64,000 nucleotides of DNA from Phreatobacter aquaticus (GCF_005160265.1 NZ_CP039865.1:186001-250000); one strand, 5' to 3'. Positions 1 through 8,302 are shown, counted from the first letter of the stretch. Numbers and translations are program-made. The notes: generated by a model from the sequence alone, not told the origin.

Positions 1-90
1 CTCGTCACCAGCTTCGCGACAACGGCCGACGATGTCGACCGGTTCGTCGATATCGCGACACGTGCCGCCGGTCTGATCGCAGCAGAGTGA
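1..90 (+). CDS. C-terminal fragment of a PLP enzyme, probably low-specificity L-threonine aldolase
   Basis: An open frame enters from the left edge and ends at TGA 88-90, giving 29 residues beginning LVTSFATT and containing DDVDRFVDIA. That ending resembles the C-terminus of low-specificity threonine aldolases, which cleave threonine to glycine and acetaldehyde with pyridoxal phosphate. The active-site part lies outside the window, so the family call is a pattern match on the tail only. Other fold-type I PLP enzymes could end similarly. Confidence 0.45.
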   Translation, partial: LVTSFATTADDVDRFVDIATRAAGLIAAE

Positions 91-201
91 TACGAACGGG
101 CGCATAGCGGACGCCTCCCTGCCTCGAATTCGCCGTTCTCCTTGCCGAAAGCTTGACGCTTGAAGTGGGTCGGGGACCGCTGGGGAACAAGGACGCTCAT
201 C

Positions 202-1404
202 GTGCGCCAAAGCCTATTCATAACCGCCGCCGCAACCGCGCTCGCCTCCGGGCTTTCGGTCGCGCACGCCATGCCACTGGCACCCATTGAGGGGGCCGCG
301 CCCGCGCCGGCCCTTGAGCGGGTGCAATATTGGGGTGGCTGGGGCCCGCGGTACTATTACCGCGCGGAGCCGCGCTTCTATGAGCCTCCGGTCTATGCGC
401 CTCAGCCGCGCTATGCCGACCCGGAGGAGCGTATCGCCGCTCACGAGGCGGCCACCATCATGCGCTCGATGGGCTATCGCCCCACCTCCGCCGCAAGCTT
501 CGGCAATGGCGCCTGGGCGCTTGAGGGGCTCGACCGCGAGGGCCTCAGGGTCCGTGTCATCATCGACGCCTATTCGGGCCGCCCCATTCGGGTTCGCTAT
601 GTCGAGCGCCCCAATGGCGGCCAGAGGTTCGGCACGCCGCCGGTCTGGCCCGACGAGCGCCCGTCCTTCTATCCGCGCGACGGACGCCGGCCGGTACCGC
701 AGCGCGAGACGGAACTCGATCCCGACTGGGACCAGCCCCGGCCGACCGAACGGCCAGTTCGACCGGCCAGGCCCGAGCGCGACCGCACGGCCCGCGCCAT
801 GCCTGTTCCAACCCCGAGGCCCTATATCGAGGCGCCGGCCGAGCCGCAGCCACGGGTCGTCCCGCCGAACGACATGCCGCCGGCCGCGGCGGCGCCCATC
901 CCGCAGCCTCCCGCAGCGAGCCTTGCTCCCGATGCTCCGGCAGTGCCGGCAATCCGCGCCATCCCCTCGCCTCGTGTGGTGACGCCCCAGCCGGCCACCC
1001 CGCCGTTGTCGGTGGTACCCGAGCCGCCGGTCGCGGCCTTGCCCACGCGCCCGGATCCGGAACCGCCAACCCCGGTCGTACCACCAGTCGTGATAGAGCC
1101 CGACACCACGCCGCAGGCGGCCCCGATTGAGCCGCAACCAGCGCCGTCAGCGGCACTGCCGGTCGCGCCCGCTCCTGTTGAGGTCCAGCCCGCGGTTCCG
1201 CAGGTCCCTGCCGTCGTGCCGGAGCCGCCCGTCGTGGTCGCGCCGCTGTCCGTCCCCGAGGCCGCCGTTCCGCAGCCGGAACCCCAAGCGGCAGCAAAAC
1301 CGGACGAAGGCGTGATGGTCGATGGCCGATTCCTCGGCCCCAACGGGGAGACCTTGCCGGGGGCGCCGGCTGACCGTCCGGCGGTTCGGCGCGTCACCCC
1401 GTAA
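202..1404 (+). CDS. Secreted proline-rich protein with a PepSY-like module
   Basis: About 400 residues. I chose the GTG at 202 because AAGGA lies about ten bases upstream and translation from it begins directly with a signal peptide (MRQSLFITAA..., likely cleaved after AHA). Residues about 75-135 (from AHEAATIMRSMGY through RVRYVERPNG) resemble a PepSY-like fold. The remainder is a long low-complexity tail rich in Pro, Ala, Val and Glu, as expected for an extended periplasmic or wall-spanning segment. A related short module is in the protein at 2254. Function is unknown; a cell-envelope role is inference. A strong hairpin follows the stop. Confidence 0.7.
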   Translation: MRQSLFITAAATALASGLSVAHAMPLAPIEGAAPAPALERVQYWGGWGPRYYYRAEPRFYEPPVYAPQPRYADPEERIAAHEAATIMRSMGYRPTSAASFGNGAWALEGLDREGLRVRVIIDAYSGRPIRVRYVERPNGGQRFGTPPVWPDERPSFYPRDGRRPVPQRETELDPDWDQPRPTERPVRPARPERDRTARAMPVPTPRPYIEAPAEPQPRVVPPNDMPPAAAAPIPQPPAASLAPDAPAVPAIRAIPSPRVVTPQPATPPLSVVPEPPVAALPTRPDPEPPTPVVPPVVIEPDTTPQAAPIEPQPAPSAALPVAPAPVEVQPAVPQVPAVVPEPPVVVAPLSVPEAAVPQPEPQAAAKPDEGVMVDGRFLGPNGETLPGAPADRPAVRRVTP

Positions 1405-1443
1405 GGCCCCCGCCGGCTGTCGAAGCCGCCCCTTGAAAGACGA

Positions 1444-1471
1444 AACGCCCCGGTGGGCACACCGGGGCGTT
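1444..1471. terminator. Bidirectional hairpin terminator between convergent genes
   Basis: A perfect 12-bp stem (AACGCCCCGGTG with its complement) closes a GGCA tetraloop. It lies between the stop of the secreted protein (+) and the end of the Hsp20 gene (-). The T-run is short, but A/T bases flank the stem on both strands, which fits termination from either side. Confidence 0.65.
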
Positions 1472-1516
1472 CGCATGTCAGGAGAGCCGGTTGGAGCCCG
1501 GCGATTCAGGTGGAGG

Positions 1517-1996
1517 TCAGGCGGCCTTCTTCGCCGCCCTGCCCTCGATCGCCCGCGGTGCATCGCCGCTCGCGTTGATGGCAATCTGCCGGGGCTTCAT
1601 GGCTTCCGGAATTTCCCGGACGAGATCGACATGCAGCAGGCCGTGCTGAAGGGCGGCGCCCTTCACGAAGACATAGTCGGCCAGCTGGAACCGACGCTCG
1701 AAGGCCCGGGCAGCAATGCCCTGGTGGAGATATTCGGCTGTCCCGGCTTCGCGGGTCGCGACCTTTTCGCCACGGATGGTGAGCGTCTGCTCCTTCACCT
1801 CGATGGACAGGTCGTCCTCGGTGAAACCGGCCACCGCAACCGAGATCCGGTACGACGTGTCGCCGGTCTTCTCGATATTGTAGGGCGGATAGCTGGCAAC
1901 CGGGCCGTCAGGGCCGGCGCCCTGGTCGAGCAGCGAAAACAGGCGGTCGAAACCGACGGTGGAGCGATAAAGCGGAGCAAGATCGAACGTACGCAT
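1517..1996 (-). CDS. Small heat shock protein, Hsp20/IbpA family
   Basis: 159 residues with the alpha-crystallin domain at about 35-130. Visible hallmarks are the N-terminal MRTFDLAPLYRSTVGFDR of the IbpA/HspA class, YNIEK, the core VAGFTEDDLSIEVKEQTLTI, and FERRFQLAD. Such proteins are ATP-independent holdases that bind unfolding proteins as large oligomers in the cytoplasm. The ATG at 1996 is preceded by a strong AAGGAGG ribosome site. That site is embedded in a structure matching a ROSE RNA thermometer, so translation is expected to rise with heat. The C-terminus (RAAKKAA) lacks a clear I-X-I tail motif. Confidence 0.93.
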   Translation of the reverse strand: MRTFDLAPLYRSTVGFDRLFSLLDQGAGPDGPVASYPPYNIEKTGDTSYRISVAVAGFTEDDLSIEVKEQTLTIRGEKVATREAGTAEYLHQGIAARAFERRFQLADYVFVKGAALQHGLLHVDLVREIPEAMKPRQIAINASGDAPRAIEGRAAKKAA

Positions 1997-2087
1997 GGAT
2001 GTCCTCCTTCAAGCGACATCAGGGCCATGGCCCGCCGAAATGGCCGGGCCGGTTCTGGTCGTGCAGCCCTCTGGGCCTGCACTGATC
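1997..2087 (-). promoter_or_regulatory. ROSE-type RNA thermometer in the hsp20 leader
   Basis: Read on the minus strand just before the hsp20 start, the leader contains UCGCU (2016-2012), a UGA loop and AGGA (2008-2005). This is the UYGCU/AGGA core of ROSE elements, in which a G-G pair and a bulged pyrimidine loosely mask the ribosome site. The flanks GATGTC (2020-2015) and GACATC (2003-1998) are exact complements and can close the hairpin. Further upstream hairpins exist, for example GTGCAG/CTGCAC near 2062-2083. The length of about 90 nt and the position before an Hsp20 gene are as known for Rhizobiales ROSE elements. Confidence 0.8.
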
Positions 2088-2091
2088 AAGA

Positions 2092-2119
2092 GTTAGGAAG
2101 CGCTTCGGCGGTCCGCAAG
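2092..2119 (-). promoter_or_regulatory. Candidate heat-shock (RpoH-type) promoter of hsp20
   Basis: On the minus strand, CTTG (2119-2116) and CCTAAC (2097-2092) are separated by 18 bases. This is compatible with the CTTG / C-rich AT -10 pattern of alphaproteobacterial RpoH promoters. It would start transcription near 2085, giving the leader length expected of a ROSE element. It is a match by eye only. Confidence 0.45.
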
Positions 2120-2253
2120 TCCCCTCTGACCGGCTTGACGATGATGAAAACTGGCTGAACGGCCACTTCCGTATCGGTTCAGCCGGACGGGCTCATTGTC
2201 CTGGTCATGCTCGCCATTGTCCGCGGCATCGGCTCTCGCCGAAAGGTCTGTCC

Positions 2254-2625
2254 ATGCGTTCCTTCGATCGCCGCGATGCGGCTCCTTCGCGTCTGTTCCT
2301 CGCGGCGATTGCCGGGACGTCGACACTCGCCATCGCCTTCCTGCTGGTTGTGGGGGCAGGATCGTTCGCGCGTGCCGACGAGCCGCGAGAAAGCCAGGTC
2401 GAGCTTCCGTCCAGGACGTCGGAACTCGCCGCGCGCCTTGCTGCAAAAGGCTTTGCCGTCACCGAACCGATCATTCGCCGCGGCCAGACCTATCTCACCC
2501 ACGGAACCGACAAGCACGGCCAGCGTGTGCGTCTGGTTCTGGACGCCCGCAGCAGCGAGATCATTGGATTGCGCGTGGTGGAACCGCAAAGGACGGCCCG
2601 CGAGCGAACCGCCGCGCGCCCTTGA
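2254..2625 (+). CDS. Small secreted or membrane-anchored PepSY-like protein
   Basis: 123 residues with an N-terminal hydrophobic stretch (residues about 14-38, ending near FARADEP) acting as a signal peptide or anchor. Residues about 50-112 form a PepSY-like unit: a helix-like AARLAAKGFAV, then strands YLTHGTDKHGQRVRLVLDA and IIGLRVVE. The same pattern occurs in the protein at 202. PepSY modules are usually periplasmic and often restrain proteases or bind partners, but no partner is evident. It lies divergent from hsp20 and upstream of another secreted protein. Confidence 0.65.
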   Translation: MRSFDRRDAAPSRLFLAAIAGTSTLAIAFLLVVGAGSFARADEPRESQVELPSRTSELAARLAAKGFAVTEPIIRRGQTYLTHGTDKHGQRVRLVLDARSSEIIGLRVVEPQRTARERTAARP

Positions 2626-2702
2626 GGCTCTGACATTCAACCGTCTTTGCGCCATCATCCACCTGTGGAATGCTGTTCCCACGGGGCAAACGGAGATCAA
2701 GA

Positions 2703-3113
2703 ATGATCAAGGCACTCATTCTCGCGACCACGACGGTGCCGCTGTCGGCTGCGGCCATGGCCATGCCCGTCCAACCTCTGCCGGCGATGCCGCCCCAGGT
2801 TCTCGCCGTCCAGTTCGTGCCGCCAGACTATCCCTACGACCCTTGCCAGCCAGGCGCTCCGCCGATCCGCATGACACAGCGTGACGAATGGGGCAGGCCC
2901 TACCCTGTCCTGGTACCCGCCTATCGGTTCTGCCGCGGCGGCCCGGTCTATGCGCCGCCCCCGCCGCCGGTCTACGCCCCGCCTCCACCGCAGGTCTATG
3001 CGCCGCCGCCCCGTGGCTATGACGAATATGGCCGGCCGATCTACCGTCGCCCGCCGCCGCCAGGTTGGGAGCGCGACCCCTATACCGGCCGGGATACCCG
3101 CATCCTGCGATGA
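2703..3113 (+). CDS. Secreted Pro/Tyr-rich repeat protein
   Basis: 136 residues from ATG 2703, chosen because GGAGATCAAGA precedes it and the protein then starts with a signal peptide (MIKALILATTTVPLSAAAMA). The mature part has two Cys residues (DPCQPG, YRFCRGG), a repeated VYAPPPP unit at about 80-105, and two YGRP(I/Y) segments. This is typical of small extracytoplasmic proteins of Rhizobiales with no known function. No domain was recognised. Confidence 0.65.
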   Translation: MIKALILATTTVPLSAAAMAMPVQPLPAMPPQVLAVQFVPPDYPYDPCQPGAPPIRMTQRDEWGRPYPVLVPAYRFCRGGPVYAPPPPPVYAPPPPQVYAPPPRGYDEYGRPIYRRPPPPGWERDPYTGRDTRILR

Positions 3114-3192
3114 CCATGATGGCAGGGTCGTGCTAGGCGGTCTTTGGGCGCACCTCTGCGCTCATTGACCGATTCGCGGGACGCTGCCGCCA

Positions 3193-4143
3193 ATGGATCT
3201 TGTCGAACTGCCAGGCAGGCCAGTCCCAGAGGGCGTGCGCGCCGGGACGATCACCACCCCCGACGGGGTGCCGCTGCGCTATGCACGCTGGGATGCCATC
3301 GGCGCGCCCCGAAAGGGCACAGTCGTGGTGTGCCAGGGCCGGTCGGAGTTCATCGAGAAATATTTCGAGGTCATCGACGAGCTGCGCGCACGGGGGTTCG
3401 GCGTTCTCGCCTTCGACTGGCGCGGCCAGGGCGGATCGGGACGCCTGCTCTCGGAAATCCGCAAAGGTCACGTCCGCCGCTTTTCCGACTACCAGATCGA
3501 CCTGGAGACCATCATGTCCGTGGTGGCTCTGCCGGATTGCCGACCGCCCTTCTACGCCCTGGGGCATTCGATGGGTGGTTCGATCCTGATCGAAACGGCC
3601 CATGAGGGCCGAACCTGGTTTGACCGCATGGTGCTCACCGCACCGATGATCTCGCTGGCCCAGATCGCGTCCCCCGGCCTCTTGCGCGCCGTGATGACCG
3701 CGCTCTCGCTTGTCGGGCTCGGCGGATCGCTGATCCCCGGCGGATCGCTGAAGCCGACATCCAAGAAGCCATTCGAGGGCAACCCGGTGACCTCCGACGA
3801 GCAGCGCTACCGGCAGGCTGCCTCCTATTCGGATATCGACCCGCGGCTGGGCCTGGGTGCCCCGACGATCAGTTGGCTGCGCGAAGCGCTGAAGGTCACG
3901 GGCCGCTTCGCCGCCCCCTTCTATGCCGAGGACATCCGCCAGCCCATGCTGATCATCGCCTCGGCGAAGGACGGGCTCGTCTCGACCCCCAAGGTCGAGG
4001 CATTCGGCCGGCGCCTGAAGGGCGGCCATACCGTGGTCATTCCGGACGCGCGGCACGAGGTAATGATGGAGCGCGATGCGCTGCGCGCCGAGTTCTGGGG
4101 CGCCTTCGATGCCTTCGTTCCAGGCGAGCAGCCGTTTCTCTAG
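3193..4143 (+). CDS. Alpha/beta hydrolase, lysophospholipase (PldB) type
   Basis: 316 residues with a full alpha/beta hydrolase layout: oxyanion region VVCQGRSEFIEKY, nucleophile elbow GHSMGGS (Ser126), acid Asp260 (SAKDGLVS) and His288 (DARHEVMME). The WRGQGGSGR stretch after strand 4 is characteristic of the lysophospholipase / monoacylglycerol lipase group. No signal peptide is seen, so it is probably cytoplasmic. The natural ester substrate cannot be deduced. Its last four bases overlap the 3' end of the convergent hisN-like gene. Confidence 0.85.
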   Translation: MDLVELPGRPVPEGVRAGTITTPDGVPLRYARWDAIGAPRKGTVVVCQGRSEFIEKYFEVIDELRARGFGVLAFDWRGQGGSGRLLSEIRKGHVRRFSDYQIDLETIMSVVALPDCRPPFYALGHSMGGSILIETAHEGRTWFDRMVLTAPMISLAQIASPGLLRAVMTALSLVGLGGSLIPGGSLKPTSKKPFEGNPVTSDEQRYRQAASYSDIDPRLGLGAPTISWLREALKVTGRFAAPFYAEDIRQPMLIIASAKDGLVSTPKVEAFGRRLKGGHTVVIPDARHEVMMERDALRAEFWGAFDAFVPGEQPFL

Positions 4144-4922
4144 CCGTTGAGAACCGCCATGGCCTGTTCATGAACGCGCTTGTCGCCGGCTGCGAGGATG
4201 CGCCCGCCGGACGCGGCTGAACCGCCATCCCAACTCGTCACGATGCCGCCTGCTCCTTCGACGATCGGGATCAGCGCCATTATGTCATAGGGCTTGAGAC
4301 CCGCCTCCACCACGAGATCCACCTGGCCCGCCGCGACCATGCAATAGGCATAGCAATCCGCGCCGTAGCGATAGGTGCGGCACTGGGATTCGAGCGCGTC
4401 GAAGCGCGGCTTCTCGCTGGTTCCGAACAATTTCGGGGATGTCGTCATGATGGTGGCCGCGGCGAGCGTTTCACACGGCCTGACGCGCAGCAGGCGATCG
4501 CCGGCCGGCCCGGAATAATGGGCCTTTGCCCCGTCGCCCCAGAATTTTTCACGGGTGAAGGGCTGGTGCATCATGCCGAAGGCCGGCGCTCCCCCCTTGG
4601 CCAGCCCGATCAGTGTGCCCCAGACCGGGATGCCGGCGATGAAGGCGCGGGTCCCATCGATCGGATCAAGCACCCAGACATGCTCGGCTTCTTCGTTTTC
4701 CGCACCATACTCTTCGCCGACGATCCCATGGGCAGGAAAGGTCCGCTTGATCATCTGGCGCATGACCGCCTCGCCGGCGCGGTCACCCTCGGTGACGGGG
4801 TCGAACGAGCCGGGCGCGGCCTTGTTGTCGACGCCGATCGCCGAGCGAAAGAACGGCAGGATGGCCTCGCCTGACAGACGGGCGAGATCGTGGACGAAGG
4901 CTTCGATATCGACAGCGCTCAC
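4140..4922 (-). CDS. hisN: Histidinol-phosphatase, inositol monophosphatase family
   Basis: 260 residues, the usual size for the family. The metal-binding motifs are present: GEEYG, then WVLDPIDGTRAFIAG (the DP-I/L-DGT signature), and a late SWDGG-type Asp motif. The phrase GTRAFIAGIPVWGTLIGL is typical of the HisN subgroup, which removes phosphate from L-histidinol phosphate in histidine synthesis, rather than of SuhB or CysQ. Related substrates such as inositol phosphate cannot be excluded. It is divergent from the MFS gene and not in a his operon here. Confidence 0.85.
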   Translation of the reverse strand: MSAVDIEAFVHDLARLSGEAILPFFRSAIGVDNKAAPGSFDPVTEGDRAGEAVMRQMIKRTFPAHGIVGEEYGAENEEAEHVWVLDPIDGTRAFIAGIPVWGTLIGLAKGGAPAFGMMHQPFTREKFWGDGAKAHYSGPAGDRLLRVRPCETLAAATIMTTSPKLFGTSEKPRFDALESQCRTYRYGADCYAYCMVAAGQVDLVVEAGLKPYDIMALIPIVEGAGGIVTSWDGGSAASGGRILAAGDKRVHEQAMAVLNG

Positions 4923-5102
4923 GGGATGTCCTGTCAGGAAGGCACCAAGGTCGGCAAGGCGCGAGCTATAGCAGCGTCCGCGGGCGCCGCAACCATCCCT
5001 GCGCTACAGGGCGGACTGGGTGGCGGACGCCAGTCTTGTCGCAAGTGGAGCGAACAGGCAGGGTCCCGGCCGAGGAAACGATAACCAGAAAGTCAGGGCC
5101 GA

Positions 5103-6344
5103 GTGTCGGTGAAACCAGCCGCAATGGCGGCACTGGTGGGAGTGCTTGCCGCTGCCACCGCCATCAGCCAGTTCTTTCGAAATTCCGTCGGTGTCATTGC
5201 GACAACGCTGGCAGCCGAACTGCACCTGACCGCCGATCAGCTGGGCACGCTGACCTCCAGCTTCTTCCTGGTCTTCGCCATCTGCCAGATTCCCGTCGGC
5301 ATTGTGATTGACCGCTACGGACCGCGGGCAGCGATGCTTGGTTCGGCCCTGTTCGTGGTGGCAGGATCCGCGACATTCGCGATGGCCAGCAGCAATGGCG
5401 GGCTGATTCTCGGGCGCCTTCTGCTTGGAATTGGCTGTTCGACACTGCTGATGGCACCGCTGGTCATCTATTCGCGCGTCTTCCCGCCCCAGACCTTCGC
5501 AACTCTGGCAGGCATCCAGATTTCGCTGTCGAGCATCGGCACGCTGGTGGCAACGGCTCCCCTCGCCATCGTGACGGCCCAGTTCGGCTGGCGCTCGGCC
5601 TTCCTGGCCACGACGGGGCTCGCCATCATCCTGACCATCGCCGTGGCCGTGGTGACCCGCGGCCCGTCCGCGGGGCCACGGAGCGACGGCCCCCGCGAAA
5701 CCCTGCGCGCCACTCTCGATGGTGTCCGGCGTGCGATCCGGGTGAAGGGCGTCTGGCAGCTCTTTCTCATCCAGTTCGCAACCTATTCCACCTTCGGCCT
5801 GTTCATCGGCCTGTGGGGCGGCCCCTATCTCGCCCACATCCATGGCGCTGACCTCACGATGCAGGGTAACCTGCTGTTCGTCATGGCGGTCTGCCAGATC
5901 ATCGGAACGCTGTTCTGGGGCCTGGCGGATCGACTGGTTGCGGCCTATCGCCCCGTGACCCTGACCGCGGGGTTCCTGAGCGTTGCCGCCATGGGCGTTC
6001 TGATCCTTGCCGGGCACCGCCTTGATCTGTTCGGCATTGGCCTGGTCGTTGCTGTCCTCGGCTTCGTCTGCGCCTTCACACCCGTGATCCTCGCACACGG
6101 CAAATCGCTGTTTCCGCCTGATATCACGGGGCGCGGTATGGCCCTGCTCAACATGGGCACGATGAGCGGCAGCTTCATCACGCAATGGGTGACGGGGCTG
6201 GCCGTCAAAGCCGTCGCCGGAGATGCGCTGGTCTACCCGCTCCAGGCCTTCCAACTGGCCTTCACGCTCCAGACCATGCTTCTGATCGCAGCCCTCTGTG
6301 CCTATGCCAGCGCACCCGATCCCCGGCGCGGTTTGGGCAGCTGA
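5103..6344 (+). CDS. Major facilitator superfamily transporter
   Basis: 413 residues with about twelve hydrophobic segments in two halves. The first half carries the MFS loop 2-3 pattern (GIVIDRYGPRAAMLGSALF). The gene begins at GTG 5103, with an alternative GTG two codons later. Overall similarity is to the nitrate/cyanate/glycerol-phosphate-like MFS group (TSSFFLVFAICQIPVGI). The substrate cannot be predicted. It stands alone, divergent from hisN and followed by the small RNA gene. Confidence 0.85.
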   Translation: MSVKPAAMAALVGVLAAATAISQFFRNSVGVIATTLAAELHLTADQLGTLTSSFFLVFAICQIPVGIVIDRYGPRAAMLGSALFVVAGSATFAMASSNGGLILGRLLLGIGCSTLLMAPLVIYSRVFPPQTFATLAGIQISLSSIGTLVATAPLAIVTAQFGWRSAFLATTGLAIILTIAVAVVTRGPSAGPRSDGPRETLRATLDGVRRAIRVKGVWQLFLIQFATYSTFGLFIGLWGGPYLAHIHGADLTMQGNLLFVMAVCQIIGTLFWGLADRLVAAYRPVTLTAGFLSVAAMGVLILAGHRLDLFGIGLVVAVLGFVCAFTPVILAHGKSLFPPDITGRGMALLNMGTMSGSFITQWVTGLAVKAVAGDALVYPLQAFQLAFTLQTMLLIAALCAYASAPDPRRGLGS

Positions 6345-6375
6345 GGGCGACCTCGAAAAAAATGGGTCAGCCTTC

Positions 6376-6404
6376 TTGCCTTTTCCGGAGGAGCTAGGCA
6401 TATT
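6376..6404 (+). promoter_or_regulatory. Sigma-70-type promoter of the small RNA
   Basis: TTGCCT (6376-6381) and CATATT (6399-6404) are separated by 17 bases, an ideal spacing. A start near 6411 would yield a transcript of roughly 94 nt ending at the hairpin terminator. No coding gene starts in this interval. Confidence 0.5.
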
Positions 6405-6410
6405 GTTGCA

Positions 6411-6504
6411 GCGCGGTATCGCCTTCGCGGTGCCCCGCAGCCCTCCTTGGGCGTTTCCTCCCTAGACTTGGGCCGCTCACGAAAGTGAGCGGCCTCTTTC
6501 TTTT
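6411..6504 (+). ncRNA. Small trans-acting RNA, suhB / alpha-r8 (MmgR)-like
   Basis: The interval has a promoter, a 5' hairpin (GCGGTATCG pairing with CGGTGCCCCGC, 6413-6438), two unpaired pyrimidine-rich anti-ribosome-site stretches (CCCTCCTT about 6440-6448 and TTTCCTCCCT about 6454-6463), and a perfect 10-bp terminator stem GGCCGCTCAC/GTGAGCGGCC with a GAAA loop followed by TCTTTCTTTT (6471-6504). This architecture matches the rhizobial suhB/alpha-r8 RNAs, Hfq-dependent regulators that block ribosome sites of target mRNAs. The family assignment is from memory of the motif. The 5' end is inferred from the promoter. Confidence 0.7.
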
Positions 6505-6722
6505 CAGAACCTAAAATTCCCTATATATTTCAATTGTTTGGTCGCCGTATTCCGTGGCGCGTCAACCACCATCTTGCATACGTTCGTCATGCCGTCGGCG
6601 TCCGCCGAGCGTTGTGCGGTGCACCCTGTTCAATCGATCAGGACCGCGAAACATCTGACAAGTGGGAACTGGGAATCATCGTCGATTCGAAGAGCTATGC
6701 GCTCAGCGAATGGCTGACTGAG

Positions 6723-7613
6723 CTACTCTGCAGCAACCCGCCAGTCGCCTGGACGGTCGAGCGGGAGCCGCATCAAGGTCTCGGCGAGGACCATCAGATC
6801 GGCGCTGAGCGCGGCAAAGCCCGGTTGCCGGGCATAGGTCCGCTCGTCCATGTAGATCGCCCGGTTGATCTCGATCTGGATGGCGTGGATGCCGGTCTGG
6901 GGCTGCCCGTAATGCTCCGTGATGAAGCCACCGGCATAGGGCTTGTTGCGCAGGACATGATAGCCGCGGCCGCGCAGCACGGTCTCCACCACATCGCTCA
7001 CGACGGGCGAGCAGCTGGTGCCATAGCGGTCGCCGATCACGATATCGGCCCGCGGCCGGTCTTCGCGCAGCGGTGCCGATGACGGCATGGAATGGCAATC
7101 AACCAGCAAAACCTCGCCGAATGCACGGTGGGCGCCGGCGATCAGTTTCCTCAAGGCACGATGATAGGGCTTGTAGAGTCCGTCGATGCGGCTCAGCGCT
7201 TCGTCGATCGGCATCCGGCGCGCATAGATTTCCTGAGCTTCTCCGACCACCCGCGGCACCGTCCCCAGCCCGCCGGCAACGCGCATCGAACGCGTATTGG
7301 CGAAGGTCGGCAGCCGCCCGTCGAACATCCGGGGATCGAGTTCATAGGGCTCGCGATTGACGTCGACCATCGAGCGCGGGAAATGCGCGCGCAGCAACGG
7401 CATGCCACGTGCGACCACGCCCTCGAACAGCGCATCGACGTCGGTATCTTCCGAGCGGCGCAGCGTCTGAAGATCGAGCCTGACCTGGGCGAGGAACCGC
7501 TCGGGGTAGACGCAGCCCGAATGAGGCGAGTTGAACACGACAGGCGCGATGAGCTGCGCGGGCTCCAGCGCCTCGAAGGCGGGATCGAAATCGCCAATCC
7601 CGGCATCATTCAT
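6723..7613 (-). CDS. N-formylglutamate amidohydrolase
   Basis: 296 residues. ATG 7613 is preferred over GTG 7622 because AGGGGTG lies eight bases before it. Motifs of the family are clear: VVFNSPHSGCVYPERF with a metal-ligand-like His, LRRSEDTDVDALF, FPRSMVDVNREPYELDPRMF, VLLVDCHSMPSS (DCHS), and IEINRAIYMDERT. The family hydrolyses N-formylglutamate to glutamate and formate, usually at the end of histidine degradation. No other hut gene is nearby, so the physiological substrate may be another N-acyl amino acid. Confidence 0.88.
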   Translation of the reverse strand: MNDAGIGDFDPAFEALEPAQLIAPVVFNSPHSGCVYPERFLAQVRLDLQTLRRSEDTDVDALFEGVVARGMPLLRAHFPRSMVDVNREPYELDPRMFDGRLPTFANTRSMRVAGGLGTVPRVVGEAQEIYARRMPIDEALSRIDGLYKPYHRALRKLIAGAHRAFGEVLLVDCHSMPSSAPLREDRPRADIVIGDRYGTSCSPVVSDVVETVLRGRGYHVLRNKPYAGGFITEHYGQPQTGIHAIQIEINRAIYMDERTYARQPGFAALSADLMVLAETLMRLPLDRPGDWRVAAE

Positions 7614-7857
7614 CGCGGTCACACCCCTGCCTGGCCCGCCCGGTTCATCCAGGGCGGCCCCCCAATGTAGCGCTCAGCGCCCAGCTGTGAAGGGGCCGCA
7701 GCGCATCTTGGCCACGCCGCGCAAGGTTTTCGCATGGCTCAGCCGAACGTTCCAATTTTCACCGCATATTTACCCAACTCGGTCTTCATGAGGCACGAGT
7801 CGCGGCGCGCGTATAAACGAGCGCCGTCGACCATGGGATGAAGGACCGGACGCGCTG

Positions 7858-8223
7858 ATGGGCAAGATCCTGCTCGCTGAAGACGACAACGACATGCGCC
7901 GGTTCCTGGTGAAGGCGCTTCATAACGCGGGCTACGACGTTGCGTCGTTCGACAATGGCCTGTCGGCATATCATCGGCTGCGCGAGGAGCCGTTCGAACT
8001 GCTGCTGACCGACATCGTCATGCCGGAAATGGACGGCATCGAACTGGCGCGCCGCGCAACCGAACTCGATCCCGACATCAAGGTCATGTTCATCACGGGC
8101 TTTGCAGCCGTGGCCCTGCAGCCGGATTCGCAGGCCCCGAAGGATGCCAAGATCCTGTCCAAGCCGTTCCACCTCCGCGACCTCGTCAACGAGGTCGAGA
8201 AGATGCTGCAGCAGGCGGCATAA
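7858..8223 (+). CDS. cpdR: CpdR response regulator, adaptor control of ClpXP proteolysis
   Basis: 121 residues, a single receiver domain without an output domain. Acidic pocket residues Glu8-Asp9-Asp10, phospho-acceptor Asp52 (LLTDIVMPEMDG), Thr80 and Lys102 (LSKPF) are all present. The sequence MRRFLVKAL, the FITGFAAVAL stretch and the Ala-Ala C-terminus are specific to CpdR. In Caulobacter and Sinorhizobium, unphosphorylated CpdR directs ClpXP to cell-cycle substrates, and its own degradation needs the terminal Ala-Ala. About 240 bases upstream hold no other gene; no CtrA box was recognised there. Confidence 0.92.
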   Translation: MGKILLAEDDNDMRRFLVKALHNAGYDVASFDNGLSAYHRLREEPFELLLTDIVMPEMDGIELARRATELDPDIKVMFITGFAAVALQPDSQAPKDAKILSKPFHLRDLVNEVEKMLQQAA

Positions 8224-8302
8224 TTCCGCCTCCAACCGGTCTTGCACCGGCGAGCGTTCCCCACTATACGGAGCGCCTCGCATTCGCGGCCCCGGCCGCA
8301 TC

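Noticed and set aside
5004-6401. Long minus-strand frame opposite the MFS gene
   Set aside because: Composition is typical antisense (Gly, Gln, His, Arg-rich). The plus strand has a coherent twelve-helix transporter.
7623-7857. CtrA or other cell-cycle promoter before cpdR
   Set aside because: No TTAA-N7-TTAA motif or other clear box was visible in this gap; nothing was annotated.
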